Positions 1-8,913 of a DNA stretch of 64,000 nt are shown here, one piece after another. The position numbers and the translations under genes were made by a program. Positions within the stretch are counted from its first letter, which is position 1, and each line of letters begins with the position of its first letter. The stretch is from Microbacterium galbinum. Lineage in GTDB: Bacteria > Actinomycetota > Actinomycetes > Actinomycetales > Microbacteriaceae. The DNA is taken from assembly GCF_023091225.1 (NCBI RefSeq), contig NZ_JAHWXM010000002.1:124001-188000 (forward strand). The letters are read 5' to 3'. The notes under the pieces were generated by a model. It was not told the origin of the DNA. It saw nothing but the letters and a program-made list of their open reading frames with translations, and did no database searches.

Positions 1-509
1 GGAGAACCGTAGATCTTCGACCCCGGCTTCGCGGCGAGACGCTCGGCGACCTCGGCCTGCACCATCACGACGCCGCGCTGCAGGTAGGCGAAGTTCTCGA
101 GGAAGTGCAGCAGCACCGGCACCGAGACGTTGTACGGGAGGTTGGCGACGAGCACCGTCGGCTCTCCCGGCAGCTCGGTGATGCGCAGGGCATCGGCATC
201 CACGACGGTCAGCATGCCCTCGGGAACGCCGCGCTCCGCGGCGGTCTGCGGCAGGCGGGCGGCGAGCCGGTGATCGATCTCGACGGCGGTGACCTTCGCC
301 CCCGCTTCGAGGATCGCGAGCGTCAACGACCCGAGGCCGGGTCCGACCTCGACGACCCGCTCCCCCGGCTGCACGCGCGCGGCGTGCACGATCTTGCGCA
401 CCGTGTTGGCGTCGACCACGAAGTTCTGGCCGAGCTTCTTGGTGGGGGTGACGTCGAGCTCGGCGGCGAGGCGGCGGATCTCGGTGGCGCCGAGCAGGGT
501 GACGGTCAT
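1..509 (-). CDS. rsmA: 16S rRNA dimethyladenosine transferase RsmA (KsgA), 3' part outside window
   Basis: Dimethylates the two adjacent adenines near the 3' end of 16S rRNA during 30S maturation. About 169 N-terminal codons are present; the C-terminal part lies left of the window. Visible are the N-terminal KKLGQNF signature, the SAM-binding glycine loop (VEVGPGLGS), the acidic motif VEID and the catalytic [10 protein letters not shown] motif. The ATG at 507-509 starts the protein [14 protein letters not shown]. In actinobacteria metG, tatD and rsmA usually lie close together on one strand; here an opposite-strand MFS gene separates tatD from rsmA. Identification is firm from the motifs. Confidence 0.95.
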   Translation of the reverse strand, partial: MTVTLLGATEIRRLAAELDVTPTKKLGQNFVVDANTVRKIVHAARVQPGERVVEVGPGLGSLTLAILEAGAKVTAVEIDHRLAARLPQTAAERGVPEGMLTVVDADALRITELPGEPTVLVANLPYNVSVPVLLHFLENFAYLQRGVVMVQAEVAERLAAKPGSKIYGS

Positions 510-552
510 TGCTCCATTCTCCCCTACGGCGGACGATGTCCCCGGCTCCCAG

Positions 553-558
553 TACTCT
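553..558 (+). promoter_or_regulatory. -10 box TACTCT, leaderless promoter of MFS gene
   Basis: TACTCT is followed by exactly 6 nt and then GTG at 565. No Shine-Dalgarno is present. This favours GTG 565 over the adjacent GTG 562 as the start. Confidence 0.55.
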
Positions 559-564
559 CGGGTG

Positions 565-1848
565 GTGCCCACCCTCGGAGAACTCATCGCCCCGCGCCGC
601 ATGGGGCGCGATTTCCGGTGGCTGCTGGCATCGTCGTGGACCAGCAACGTCGGCGACGGCGTCGCTCTCGCGGCCGCTCCCCTGCTGATCGCCTCGATGA
701 CCTCGTCGCCGATCCTCGTCGCGGCCGGCGCCATCCTGCAGTTCCTCCCGTGGCTGCTCTTCGGCCTGCACGCGGGAGCGATCGCCGACCGCTTCGACCG
801 GCGGCGACTGGTGATGCTCGCCAACGCCGCCCGCGCCGTCGTCCTCGCCGCGTTGTGCGTCTTCCTCGTGACCGGTACCGCCAACATCTGGATCGTGCTG
901 GCGGTGGCCTTCCTCTACGGCACGGCCGAGGTCTTCGTCGACACCGCGGGCAGCACGCTGCTGCCGATGCTGGTGCAGCCCGCCGATCTCGGCATCGGCA
1001 ACGCACGGCTGCAGGCGGGCTATCTCGTGGCCAACCAGTTCGCCGGCCCGCCGCTCGGCGCCTTCCTCTTCGCGGCAGGCAGCGCCTGGCCGTTCCTCGT
1101 CGAGATCGTCTGCGTGCTCGCAGCCGTCGTGCTGATCTCGCGCCTGGCCCGAACCCCGGTGCCCCCGCGTGAGAGCGCCGACGGCGGCGGCTCCGCGCAC
1201 CCTCCCGTGCACACCGACATTGCCGAGGGTCTGCGGTGGCTGTGGCGCAACCCTCCGGTGCGGATGCTGGTGCTCATCATCCTGCTCTTCAACGTCACCT
1301 GGGCCGCGCCCTGGGGTGTGCTCGTGCTCTACGCGACCGAGCACCTGCACATGGGAGCGGTGGGCTACGGAGCGCTCACCACGGCCTCGGCCGTCGGCGG
1401 CATTCTCGCGACGCTGAGCTTCGGGTGGCTGGAGCGGCACATCTCGTTCGCGAGCCTCATGCGCATCGTGCTGACCCTCGAGGTGCTCATGCACCTGGCC
1501 TTCGCACTCACCACCGTGGGGTGGGTGGCGCTCGTGATCATGTTCTTCTTCGGCGCCTACGCCTTCGTCTGGGGCACGATCTCGACCACCGTGCGCCAGC
1601 GGCTCGTGCCCGCCGAACTGCAGGGCCGCGTCGCCTCGGTGAACATGGTCGGCGTGTTCGGGGGCATGGTGATCGGCCAGGCCCTCGGCGGCGTGATCGC
1701 CGAGATCTGGGGCCTCACGGCTCCGTGGTGGTTCGCCTTCGCCGGAGCGGCGCTGACCCTGCTGTTCGTTTGGAAACCGATCAGCGCGATCGTTCAGGCA
1801 AGGCCAGTCTCACAGGACGACCCGGCTCAGCCCTCGAACGAGCCGTAG
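565..1848 (+). CDS. MFS transporter, DHA3-like drug/siderophore exporter type
   Basis: Predicted 12-helix inner membrane secondary transporter of about 427 residues, probably a proton-driven exporter; substrate unknown. Hydrophobic helices alternate through the whole length, and the loop after helix 2 carries the motif-A-like [12 protein letters not shown] longer in-frame opening exists from 289, but residues before 565 overlap rsmA antisense and are not membrane-protein-like. The TANNNT box 6 nt upstream supports GTG 565. The 3' end overlaps the end of tatD by 22 bp tail to tail. It resembles the MFS protein at 38784-40058 in type. Confidence 0.85.
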   Translation: MPTLGELIAPRRMGRDFRWLLASSWTSNVGDGVALAAAPLLIASMTSSPILVAAGAILQFLPWLLFGLHAGAIADRFDRRRLVMLANAARAVVLAALCVFLVTGTANIWIVLAVAFLYGTAEVFVDTAGSTLLPMLVQPADLGIGNARLQAGYLVANQFAGPPLGAFLFAAGSAWPFLVEIVCVLAAVVLISRLARTPVPPRESADGGGSAHPPVHTDIAEGLRWLWRNPPVRMLVLIILLFNVTWAAPWGVLVLYATEHLHMGAVGYGALTTASAVGGILATLSFGWLERHISFASLMRIVLTLEVLMHLAFALTTVGWVALVIMFFFGAYAFVWGTISTTVRQRLVPAELQGRVASVNMVGVFGGMVIGQALGGVIAEIWGLTAPWWFAFAGAALTLLFVWKPISAIVQARPVSQDDPAQPSNEP

Positions 1849-2699
1849 ACCCGCTGCGTGTTCGCGGCGATCCGCGCACAGAGCTCGTCGACCTCGAGAT
1901 CGAGTTCGGCGGCCATGAAGCGCACCGTGATCGGCACGAGGTACGGCGCGTTCGGCCGTCCGCGCAGCGGCACGGGAGTGAGGAAGGGGGCATCCGTCTC
2001 GACCAGGATGCGGTCGAGGGGCGTGACCTTCAACGCATCGCGCAGGTTCTGTGCGTTCTTGAACGTCACGTTGCCGGCGAACGACAGGTAGTACCCGGCG
2101 TCGGCGCAGACGCGGGCCATCGCGTCATCGCCCGAGAAGCAGTGGAACACCGTCGTCTCGGGCGCGCCGACCCGCGTCAGCGTCTCGAGCACCGCATCGT
2201 GCGCATCGCGATCGTGGATCTGCATCGCGATGCCGTGCTTCTTCGCGATCGCGATGTGCGCCTCGAACGAGGCGTGCTGCGGGCCCCGGCGTTCGGGCTC
2301 GGTGCGGAAGAAGTCGAGGCCGGTCTCGCCGACGGCCCGCGTGCGCGGGTGCGCGGCGAGCTCGTCGATCACCGCGATGGCCTCGTCGAGGCGCCCCTCG
2401 TCGGCGTAGGTGGGCGCGTCGTTCGGGTGGATCGCGACCGCGGCGAGCACACGGGGATCGGATGCCGCGGCATCGACCGCCCAGCGCGACGACTCGATAT
2501 CTCCCGAGGACTGCACGACGCCGGCGATCCCGACCGCCTGCGCGCGATCGAGCTGCTCGCCGAGCGTCAGCGGCTCATCGCCGTCGACGATGTCGAGGTG
2601 CGCGTGGTTGTCGTACACGGGCACCGCGAGCGGCTCGGGAGCCGCCGGATACCGCAGATCCTTGCGCCCGTCGTTGCTTCGCTGCTGCACGTACGTCAT
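1827..2699 (-). CDS. tatD: TatD family metal-dependent hydrolase (DNase/deoxyribonuclease type)
   Basis: TIM-barrel metallohydrolase of 290 residues; family members act as 3'-5' exonucleases on DNA/RNA. Metal ligands are visible: NHAHLD near the N-terminus, the Glu of GETGLDFF, MQIHDRD, VFHCFSG and ETDAPFLTP near residue 215. A strong RBS (AGGAGG) precedes ATG 2699. It lies 37 bp after metG on the same strand, so the two are probably co-transcribed. Its last 22 bases are antisense to the end of the MFS gene. Confidence 0.92.
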   Translation of the reverse strand: MTYVQQRSNDGRKDLRYPAAPEPLAVPVYDNHAHLDIVDGDEPLTLGEQLDRAQAVGIAGVVQSSGDIESSRWAVDAAASDPRVLAAVAIHPNDAPTYADEGRLDEAIAVIDELAAHPRTRAVGETGLDFFRTEPERRGPQHASFEAHIAIAKKHGIAMQIHDRDAHDAVLETLTRVGAPETTVFHCFSGDDAMARVCADAGYYLSFAGNVTFKNAQNLRDALKVTPLDRILVETDAPFLTPVPLRGRPNAPYLVPITVRFMAAELDLEVDELCARIAANTQRVYGSFEG

Positions 2700-2736
2700 G
2701 CTCGCGCGCCCCTCCTGTTCAGGCGGTCGTCGATTC

Positions 2737-4314
2737 TCAGGCGGTCGTCTCCACGCGCGGAAACAGCGGCGCGAGACCGTTGACGCTCGTGCCCGGCTTC
2801 AGCGCACCCCAGGCGCCCGCCTCGCGGATCGGCTGATCCTGCAGGCGGCCCAGGTCGTCTCCGGCGCCGAGCGCCTCCCAGAGCTTCTCGGTGGACTGCG
2901 GCATCACCGGCGACAGCAGCACGGCGAGCGCGCGCAGTCCCTCGGCGCACGTGTACAGCACGGTGCCGAGCCGCTCGCGCTGCGCCTCGTCACGGGCCAG
3001 CGCCCACGGCTCGCTCTCGGTGATGTAGCCGTTGAGCGCGTCGACGATCTTCCAGATCGACGAGATCGCCTCGTCGATGCGGAACTGCTCGATCGCGGCA
3101 TCCGCCTTCGTCGCGGCATCCGCCACGATCTGCTGGATCGCGAGGTCCTTCTCGGTGTACTCGCCCGCGGGCGGCACGATCCCCTCGAAGTACTTCTCGA
3201 TCATCGCGGTCGTGCGCGAGGCGAGGTTGCCGAAGCCGTTCGCGAGCTCGGCCTGGTAGCGCGCCGCGAGGTCCTCCCACGAGAACGAGCCGTCCTGACC
3301 GAAGGCGATCGCCGACAGGAAGTAGAAGCGGTACGCGTCGGAGCCGAAGACATCGGTGATCTCGGTCGGCGCGATGCCGGTGAGCTTCGACTTCGACATC
3401 TTCTCGCCGCCGACCAGCAGCCAGCCGTGCGCGAACACGCCCTTGGGCACATCGACGCCCGCGGCCATCAGCATCGCCGGCCAGATGACCGCGTGGAAGC
3501 GCAGGATGTCCTTGCCGACCACGTGGTAGGCCGGCCAGCGCCGATCGAAGTTCGCGTCGTCGTCGCCGTAGCCGACCGCGGTCGCGTAGTTGAGCAGTGC
3601 GTCGACCCACACGTAGATGACGTGCGCGTCGTCCCACGGCACCTCGATGCCCCAGTCGAACGCCGACCGCGAGATCGAGAGGTCCTTGAGACCCTGGCGC
3701 ACGAACGAGACGACCTCGTTGCGCGCCGACTCTGGGCGGATGAAGTCGGTCTGCTCCTTGTAGAGCTCGAGCAGACGGTCCTGGAACTCGCTGAGCTTGA
3801 AGAAGTAGTTCTTCTCCTGCAGCAGCTCGAGGGGCTTGGAGTGGATCGCACAGACCTTCAGTCCCTCGAAGGGACCGGTGCCGTCGAGGATCTCGGACTC
3901 GGGCTTGAACTCCTCGCAGCCCACGCAGTAGAGCGCCTCGTACTCGCCGGCGTAGATGTAGCCGCGGTCGTAGATCGCCTGCACGAACTTCTTCACGCGC
4001 TCCTCATGACGCTCCTGCGTCGTGCGGATGAAGTCGTCGTTGGCGACATCGAGGGTCTTCAGCAACGGGAACCACGCCTCGGTGACGAGCTTGTCGACCC
4101 ACTCCTGCGGGGTGACGTTGTTCGCCGCCGCCGCGCGCAGCATCTTCTGGCCGTGCTCATCGGTGCCCGTCAGCATCCAGGTGTCGTCGCCCGCCTGGCG
4201 GTGCCAGCGCGCGAGCGTGTCGACCGCCACCGAGGTGTACCCGTGGCCGATGTGGGGCACGTCGGAGGGGTAGTAGATGGGCGTGGTGATGTAGAACGAT
4301 TCGCCTGCGGGCAT
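2737..4314 (-). CDS. metG: Methionyl-tRNA synthetase
   Basis: Charges tRNA-Met with methionine in the cytosol. 525 residues, in the size range of the actinobacterial short form without a C-terminal EMAP-type tRNA-binding domain. The class I signatures are present: PHIGHGYT near residue 20 (HIGH) and EKMSKSKL near residue 305 (KMSKS). A knuckle-like insert contains CVGC followed by a single later Cys. The start ATG 4314 sits 6 nt after TAGAAT, so the mRNA is probably leaderless. First gene of a metG-tatD unit. Confidence 0.97.
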   Translation of the reverse strand: MPAGESFYITTPIYYPSDVPHIGHGYTSVAVDTLARWHRQAGDDTWMLTGTDEHGQKMLRAAAANNVTPQEWVDKLVTEAWFPLLKTLDVANDDFIRTTQERHEERVKKFVQAIYDRGYIYAGEYEALYCVGCEEFKPESEILDGTGPFEGLKVCAIHSKPLELLQEKNYFFKLSEFQDRLLELYKEQTDFIRPESARNEVVSFVRQGLKDLSISRSAFDWGIEVPWDDAHVIYVWVDALLNYATAVGYGDDDANFDRRWPAYHVVGKDILRFHAVIWPAMLMAAGVDVPKGVFAHGWLLVGGEKMSKSKLTGIAPTEITDVFGSDAYRFYFLSAIAFGQDGSFSWEDLAARYQAELANGFGNLASRTTAMIEKYFEGIVPPAGEYTEKDLAIQQIVADAATKADAAIEQFRIDEAISSIWKIVDALNGYITESEPWALARDEAQRERLGTVLYTCAEGLRALAVLLSPVMPQSTEKLWEALGAGDDLGRLQDQPIREAGAWGALKPGTSVNGLAPLFPRVETTA

Positions 4315-4320
4315 GGAGCA

Positions 4321-4326
4321 ATTCTA
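4321..4326 (-). promoter_or_regulatory. -10 box TAGAAT, leaderless promoter of metG
   Basis: On the minus strand TAGAAT, 6 nt, then ATG 4314. No ribosome binding site is present in the 6-nt gap, which supports leaderless initiation. Confidence 0.65.
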
Positions 4327-4344
4327 GGTGCCCGCAGGGCGACG

Positions 4345-5925
4345 TTACGCCGGTCCGACCGTCACGTCGATGCGGTGCCAGCCCTGGGCGCCGTCGGGTG
4401 CGGGGGCCGCGCGCTGCTCGGTCTGCGTGTCGCCGTCGGCACCGATCGCCCGGCACTCGATGCTGTGCTCACCGACCTGCGCCGACCATGGCATGCTCCA
4501 CTGCACCCAGGTGTCGTCGGAGATCCCGGTCGCGAGGTCGGCAGCCTGCCACGACCCGCCGTCGACGCGCACCTCGACGCCCGCGACGCCCGTGTGCGGA
4601 AACCAGGCCATGCCCGCGATCATCGTCTCCCCCGCAACGACCGTCCGTCCGCCGCGCGGCACGTCGATGCGCGACTGCAGCTTGATCGGGCCGTGGTCGG
4701 ACCATCCGCGCGGGGTCCAGTACCCCATCGCCCGGTCGAAGCGCGTGACCTCGAGCTCGGTGACCCACTTCGTCGCCGAGACGTATCCGTAGAGCCCCGG
4801 CACCACCATCCGCGCGGGGAAGCCGTGCTCCAGGGTCAAGGGGGCACCGTTCATCCCGATCGCCAGGAGCGCATCGCGATCGTCGGTGAGCGCCTCGATC
4901 GGGGACGAGGCGGTGAACCCGTCCGCCGAGGTCGAGAGCACCATGTCGGCGTCGGACTGCACCCCGGCGCGGGCGAGCAGTTCGCGCAACGGATAGCCGA
5001 GCCAGCGGGCGTTGCCGATCAACGAGCCGCCCACCTCGTTCGACACGCACGAGAGTGTGACGTAGGACTCGGTCATCGGCAGCGACAGCAACTCGTCCCA
5101 GGTGACCACCACCTCGCGATCGACCATGCCGTGGATGCGGAGCGACCAGTCGGCGGGGTCCACGCGCGGGACCACGAGGGCCGTGTCGATCCGGTAGAAC
5201 TGCTCGGTCGGCGTGACGACGGGGGCGAGGCCCGGCAGATCGAGCTCGGCGCCGCTCGGCACCGCCCCCGCCGCGGTCGTCGGCTTCGGCAGCGTCAGCG
5301 CCTTCCGCACCGCCTCGAGAGATCGTGAGGCGCCGCGGGCCGCATTCCCGATGAGCAGGGAGATCACGCCTGCGGCCGCGACGCCGCCCGTCCACAGCAG
5401 GAAGCGGCGGCGATCGTCGGGGTCGGGCGCGACGCCCACGATCGGGCGGAGTCGGCGGATCAGCAGCCGCAGGACGAACGCCGAGATCCCGCCCGCGACG
5501 ATCCCGGGCACCCACGCGTACGGGCCCGGGTTCGCCCGCGTCAACGCCACCAGCACCGCCACCGCGCCCAGAACACCGAACATCGTCGCCCCGAGGCCGG
5601 AGATGCGCCGTTCGACCACGCCGGCCAGAGCTGCGACCGCGGCGAGGACCACCCCGATGCCCACCAGCAGGGCGACCTTGTCGGCAGTTCCGAAGAGCGC
5701 GATCGCCGTGTCCTTCGCCCAGGCCGGTGCGAGATCGATGAGCCCGCCGCCGATGACCGCGAACGGACTCGCCTCCGGGGCGATGAGGGCGGCGACGAGT
5801 TCTGCGACGCCCACGCCGAGAGTGGCGGCGGCGAGCCCGGCGGCCGCCGCCCGGACGCGCTCCGCCGAGCCCCGATCGCTCGGAGCCCCGAGCGCCTGCG
5901 GCGGCGTCTGCGGCGTCTGCATCAT
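4345..5925 (-). CDS. Membrane-anchored molybdopterin-dependent oxidoreductase (sulfite-oxidase fold)
   Basis: 526 residues. The first about 200 residues form an N-terminal membrane region of several hydrophobic helices. Next comes a sulfite-oxidase-type Mo-cofactor domain (about 230-420), then an immunoglobulin-like dimerisation domain (about 430-526). The Mo-ligating cysteine is probably in YVTLSCVSNEVGG. The catalytic domain probably faces outside. No haem domain is present, so electrons must leave through another partner. The physiological substrate (sulfite, sulfoxide or other) cannot be told from sequence. Start ATG 5925 is the first of two ATGs and lies 6 nt after TACGAT. No Tat-type twin-arginine leader is visible; the helices do the targeting. 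Confidence 0.9.
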   Translation of the reverse strand: MMQTPQTPPQALGAPSDRGSAERVRAAAAGLAAATLGVGVAELVAALIAPEASPFAVIGGGLIDLAPAWAKDTAIALFGTADKVALLVGIGVVLAAVAALAGVVERRISGLGATMFGVLGAVAVLVALTRANPGPYAWVPGIVAGGISAFVLRLLIRRLRPIVGVAPDPDDRRRFLLWTGGVAAAGVISLLIGNAARGASRSLEAVRKALTLPKPTTAAGAVPSGAELDLPGLAPVVTPTEQFYRIDTALVVPRVDPADWSLRIHGMVDREVVVTWDELLSLPMTESYVTLSCVSNEVGGSLIGNARWLGYPLRELLARAGVQSDADMVLSTSADGFTASSPIEALTDDRDALLAIGMNGAPLTLEHGFPARMVVPGLYGYVSATKWVTELEVTRFDRAMGYWTPRGWSDHGPIKLQSRIDVPRGGRTVVAGETMIAGMAWFPHTGVAGVEVRVDGGSWQAADLATGISDDTWVQWSMPWSAQVGEHSIECRAIGADGDTQTEQRAAPAPDGAQGWHRIDVTVGPA

Positions 5926-5931
5926 CTCCTG

Positions 5932-5937
5932 ATCGTA
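5932..5937 (-). promoter_or_regulatory. -10 box TACGAT, leaderless promoter of molybdoenzyme gene
   Basis: TACGAT on the minus strand, then CAGGAG (6 nt), then ATG 5925. The AGGAG abuts the ATG with no spacer, so it is unlikely to act as an RBS for that codon; leaderless start is the simpler reading. Confidence 0.5.
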
Positions 5938-5985
5938 CGCCGCCGCGCATGCCCGGCGACCGGACGGCCTCTCGTGCGCCGGCTC

Positions 5986-7155
5986 TCAGAGAGCGTTCCG
6001 CCGCGCGACCTCTCCGAGCCACGCGAGCGAGGGCTTCGGTGTGCGCGCGAACGTCTCGCGATCGAAGGCGATCAGCCCGAACGTCGGGGCGAAACCGCTC
6101 GCCCACTCGTAGTTGTCGAGCGCGCTCCAGTGCTGGTAGCCGCGCACCTCGATGCCGTCGGAGATCGCCCGGTGCAACCCTTCCAGCGCCCCCTGCGTGT
6201 AGGCGATGCGGCGGGTGTCGTCGGCGGTCGCGATGCCGTTCTCGGTCACGATCACCGGCACCCCACCGCTGCGCTCCCAGGCGCTGCGCACTCCCAACTC
6301 CAACGCCTCGGGGAAGAACTCCCATCCGGTGAGCGTCGTCTCGACATCGGCCGAGACCGGCAGCGGCCCCTCCGGACCGATGAAGGTGCGGGTGTACGCC
6401 TGCACGCCCACGAAGTCGTCGCCCGCGGACTGCTCGAGGTACCAGTGGTCACGCGGATCGCCGTACTGCGCGACCATCTCGTCGGCGCCCGGCTCGCCGG
6501 TCGAGTGGAACGCCTGGGTGGCGATGGTCCACCCCGCCTGCGCGCCCGACACCGAGTGCACGATCTCGGAGGCGCGGTGGTGGGCGTCGAGCAGGGTGTC
6601 GGCGACCGCGAGATCGGGGTTCGGCAGACCGTAGGCCACGAGGTTCGATGCGTCCTCGCCGCCCGCGAGCATGGCCGCGATGTTCGGCTCGTTGATCGTG
6701 CACACGTACCGCACCCCGTCGAGGATCGGCAGGACGGTCTCGACGTAGCGCGAGAAGAGGTCGACCGCGTCATCCGCGCGCCAGAAGCCGTCGCGCTGGA
6801 ACCACTCGGGCACCGTGAAGTGCATCAGCGTGACCGTCGGATCGAGACCGTTCTCGCGAGCGGTGTCGATCATGCGCCGGTAGTGGTCGAGCATCGCCCG
6901 CGAGACGAACCCGCGCTCCGGCTCGATCCGCGCCCACTCCAGCGAGAAGCGGTACGAGTTGAGCCCCGCATCGGCGAGCAGCCGCATGTCCTCGGGATAG
7001 CGGTGCAGGTGGTCGGCGGCGTCTCCGGATGGCTCCACCATCGTCGATTCCGGCGCATGCTCCATGCGCCACCAGTTGCTGGTCGTGTTGTTGCCCTCGA
7101 CCTGGTGGGCGGCGGTCGCGGCGCCCCAGAGGAAGCCGTCGGGGAATGCGAGCAC
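5986..7155 (-). CDS. GH1 beta-glucosidase
   Basis: Family 1 retaining glycosidase of about 389 residues, predicted to hydrolyse beta-glucosides or related disaccharides in the cytosol after uptake. The acid/base glutamate lies in CTINEPN (near residue 160) and the nucleophile in VIVTENG (near residue 310). The N-terminus has the typical FPDGFLWGAATAAHQVEG. An in-frame ATG exists at 7170, but an AAAGGAG RBS lies between it and GTG 7155, so GTG 7155 is chosen. It is the last gene of the ABC importer operon (34 bp after the ATPase gene), and no signal peptide is seen. Slightly short for GH1 (often 440-480). Confidence 0.93.
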   Translation of the reverse strand: MLAFPDGFLWGAATAAHQVEGNNTTSNWWRMEHAPESTMVEPSGDAADHLHRYPEDMRLLADAGLNSYRFSLEWARIEPERGFVSRAMLDHYRRMIDTARENGLDPTVTLMHFTVPEWFQRDGFWRADDAVDLFSRYVETVLPILDGVRYVCTINEPNIAAMLAGGEDASNLVAYGLPNPDLAVADTLLDAHHRASEIVHSVSGAQAGWTIATQAFHSTGEPGADEMVAQYGDPRDHWYLEQSAGDDFVGVQAYTRTFIGPEGPLPVSADVETTLTGWEFFPEALELGVRSAWERSGGVPVIVTENGIATADDTRRIAYTQGALEGLHRAISDGIEVRGYQHWSALDNYEWASGFAPTFGLIAFDRETFARTPKPSLAWLGEVARRNAL

Positions 7156-7188
7156 GGATGCTCCTTTCATGAGGGGTCTTGTGGGGTC

Positions 7189-8913
7189 TCAGCGCGAACG
7201 CGCGGGGTTGGGGACGGCATCGAGCAGCTCGACCGTGTAGGGGTCCTCGGGGTGCTGCAGCACCTGCGAGGTCTCGCCGCGCTCTACGACGCGGCCGCGG
7301 TTGAGCACGAGGATGTTCTCGGTCACGAGGCGGGCGCTGAGCAGATCGTGCGTGATGTAGAGCATGCTGATGCCCCAGCGCTCGCGCAGATCCTCGAGCA
7401 GGGCGAGCACACCGGCCCGCAGCGAGACGTCGAGCATCGACACCGGCTCGTCGGCGATCAGCACCTGCGGGTCGCTCGCCAGAGCCCGCGCGATCACGAC
7501 GCGCTGACGCTGACCGCCCGACAGCTGGTGCGGCAGCTTCGCCGCGAACTGCTCGACGGGGGTGAGTCCGACGGTGTCGAGCAGTTCGAGCACCCGGGCG
7601 CGCGCCTCCGCCCCGCGCAGCGGCGTGTAGTTGCGGATCGGCCGGCTGAGCGCGTACTCGACGGTGTGCAGCGGATTGAGCGCGGCGTACGGATCCTGGA
7701 AGACCATCTGCACGTCCTTGCGCAGATCGCGCAGACCCCGACGCTTCAGCGACGCGACGTCGGTCTCGCCGAAGCGCACCGTGCCCGCGGTCGGCTTCTC
7801 GATGCCGGTGAGCAGCTTCGCGATCGTGGATTTGCCCGACCCCGAGGCGCCGACGAGCGCCAGGGCCTCCCCCGGCTCCAGCCGGAACGACACGTCGTCG
7901 ACCGCGGTGACGGCATCCTGTCCGCGACGCGGAGCGAGATAGCGCTTGCTCACGCCGTCGACGACGATCGCGGCGTCCGCCCGCCGCGTCTCGCGCTGCG
8001 ACACCGTCGGCAGCGTCTCGGTCACATCGGTGCGCGAGCGCCCCTCGCGCCGGCGGGTGCCGGCATCCACGAACCCGGGGATCGAGAGGGTCTCGGCACG
8101 CGGATCGGCGTAGTGGCTGAGCAGCATGCGCGTGTACTCGTCCTGCGGGGAGTGCAGGATGTCGGCGCTCGCCGCATCTTCGACGATGCGGCCTTCGTGC
8201 ATCACCATCACGCGGTCGGTGGCCTCGAGCACGATGCCGAGGTCGTGGCTGATGAGGATCGCGGTGAACCCCTCGGCGCGCTGCAGGTCTCGGATCGTGT
8301 CCATCACGGCGTGCTGCACGAGCACGTCGAGCGCGGTCGTCGGCTCGTCGAACACCATGAGCTGCGGCTCGAGCGACAGGGCGAGGGCGATCGAGGCGCG
8401 CTGGCGCATGCCGCCGGACAGCTCGCCCGGGTAGCGCGCGAGCACGGCCGGGTCGAGCCCCACCTTCGCGACGAGCTCGCGGGCGCGGGCGTCGCGGTCG
8501 TCGCGCGGCACGTGACCGTGAGCGGCGAAGATGTCGGCGAAATGGTGGCCGACCGTGCGCACCGGGTTCAGCGCATTCATGCCCGACTGCAGCACCATCG
8601 CGAACCCGCCCTGACGCTGGCGGCGCAGCCCCTCGGCGTCGAGGTCGCGGATGTCCTTGCCGTCGAACAGGATCCGTCCGCCGCTGATGCGCGCCGGGGG
8701 CTTCTGCAGCCGGGTCAGCGCGAAGCCGAGCGTCGACTTGCCCGACCCCGACTCGCCGACCAGTCCCACGAACTCGCCCTGCCGCAGCGTGAACGACACG
8801 TCGTGCACGGCCTGCACCGGTTCGGCGCCGGGAGAGGCATACTCCACCGACAATTGCTCGACCTCGAGAAGGATCGGGGTCTCGGTCGTCTCTGACACGG
8901 TCATGGCGGTCAT
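7189..8913 (-). CDS. ABC transporter ATPase, two fused nucleotide-binding domains (oligopeptide/oligosaccharide type)
   Basis: 574 residues with two complete NBDs joined head to tail, as in DppD-DppF fusions. NBD1 has GESGSGKST (near 48), LSGGMRQR and DEPTTALD; NBD2 has GASGSGKST (near 350), LSGGQRQR and DEPVSMLD. It energises the two permeases just upstream. ATG 8913 overlaps the permease stop in ATGA (8910-8913), indicating translational coupling; a second in-frame ATG at 8904 is possible. The GH1 gene downstream suggests a glycoside rather than peptide substrate. Confidence 0.93.
   Translation of the reverse strand: MTAMTVSETTETPILLEVEQLSVEYASPGAEPVQAVHDVSFTLRQGEFVGLVGESGSGKSTLGFALTRLQKPPARISGGRILFDGKDIRDLDAEGLRRQRQGGFAMVLQSGMNALNPVRTVGHHFADIFAAHGHVPRDDRDARARELVAKVGLDPAVLARYPGELSGGMRQRASIALALSLEPQLMVFDEPTTALDVLVQHAVMDTIRDLQRAEGFTAILISHDLGIVLEATDRVMVMHEGRIVEDAASADILHSPQDEYTRMLLSHYADPRAETLSIPGFVDAGTRRREGRSRTDVTETLPTVSQRETRRADAAIVVDGVSKRYLAPRRGQDAVTAVDDVSFRLEPGEALALVGASGSGKSTIAKLLTGIEKPTAGTVRFGETDVASLKRRGLRDLRKDVQMVFQDPYAALNPLHTVEYALSRPIRNYTPLRGAEARARVLELLDTVGLTPVEQFAAKLPHQLSGGQRQRVVIARALASDPQVLIADEPVSMLDVSLRAGVLALLEDLRERWGISMLYITHDLLSARLVTENILVLNRGRVVERGETSQVLQHPEDPYTVELLDAVPNPARSR

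Noticed and set aside
289..561. N-terminal extension of the MFS protein
   Set aside because: Overlaps rsmA antisense and lacks membrane character; the start at 565 has a TANNNT box.
2410..5328. Long open frame of 972 codons on the plus strand
   Set aside because: Antisense shadow of metG and the molybdoenzyme; Arg/Gly/His-rich composition and no domain pattern, as expected in GC-rich DNA.
5953..5982. CCGGCG/CGCCGG hairpin as terminator of the GH1 operon
   Set aside because: Only a 6-bp stem with an 18-nt loop; such pairs are frequent by chance at this GC.
5974..8895. Long open frame of 973 codons on the plus strand
   Set aside because: Shadow of the GH1 and ATPase genes; the minus-strand reading has full catalytic motifs.
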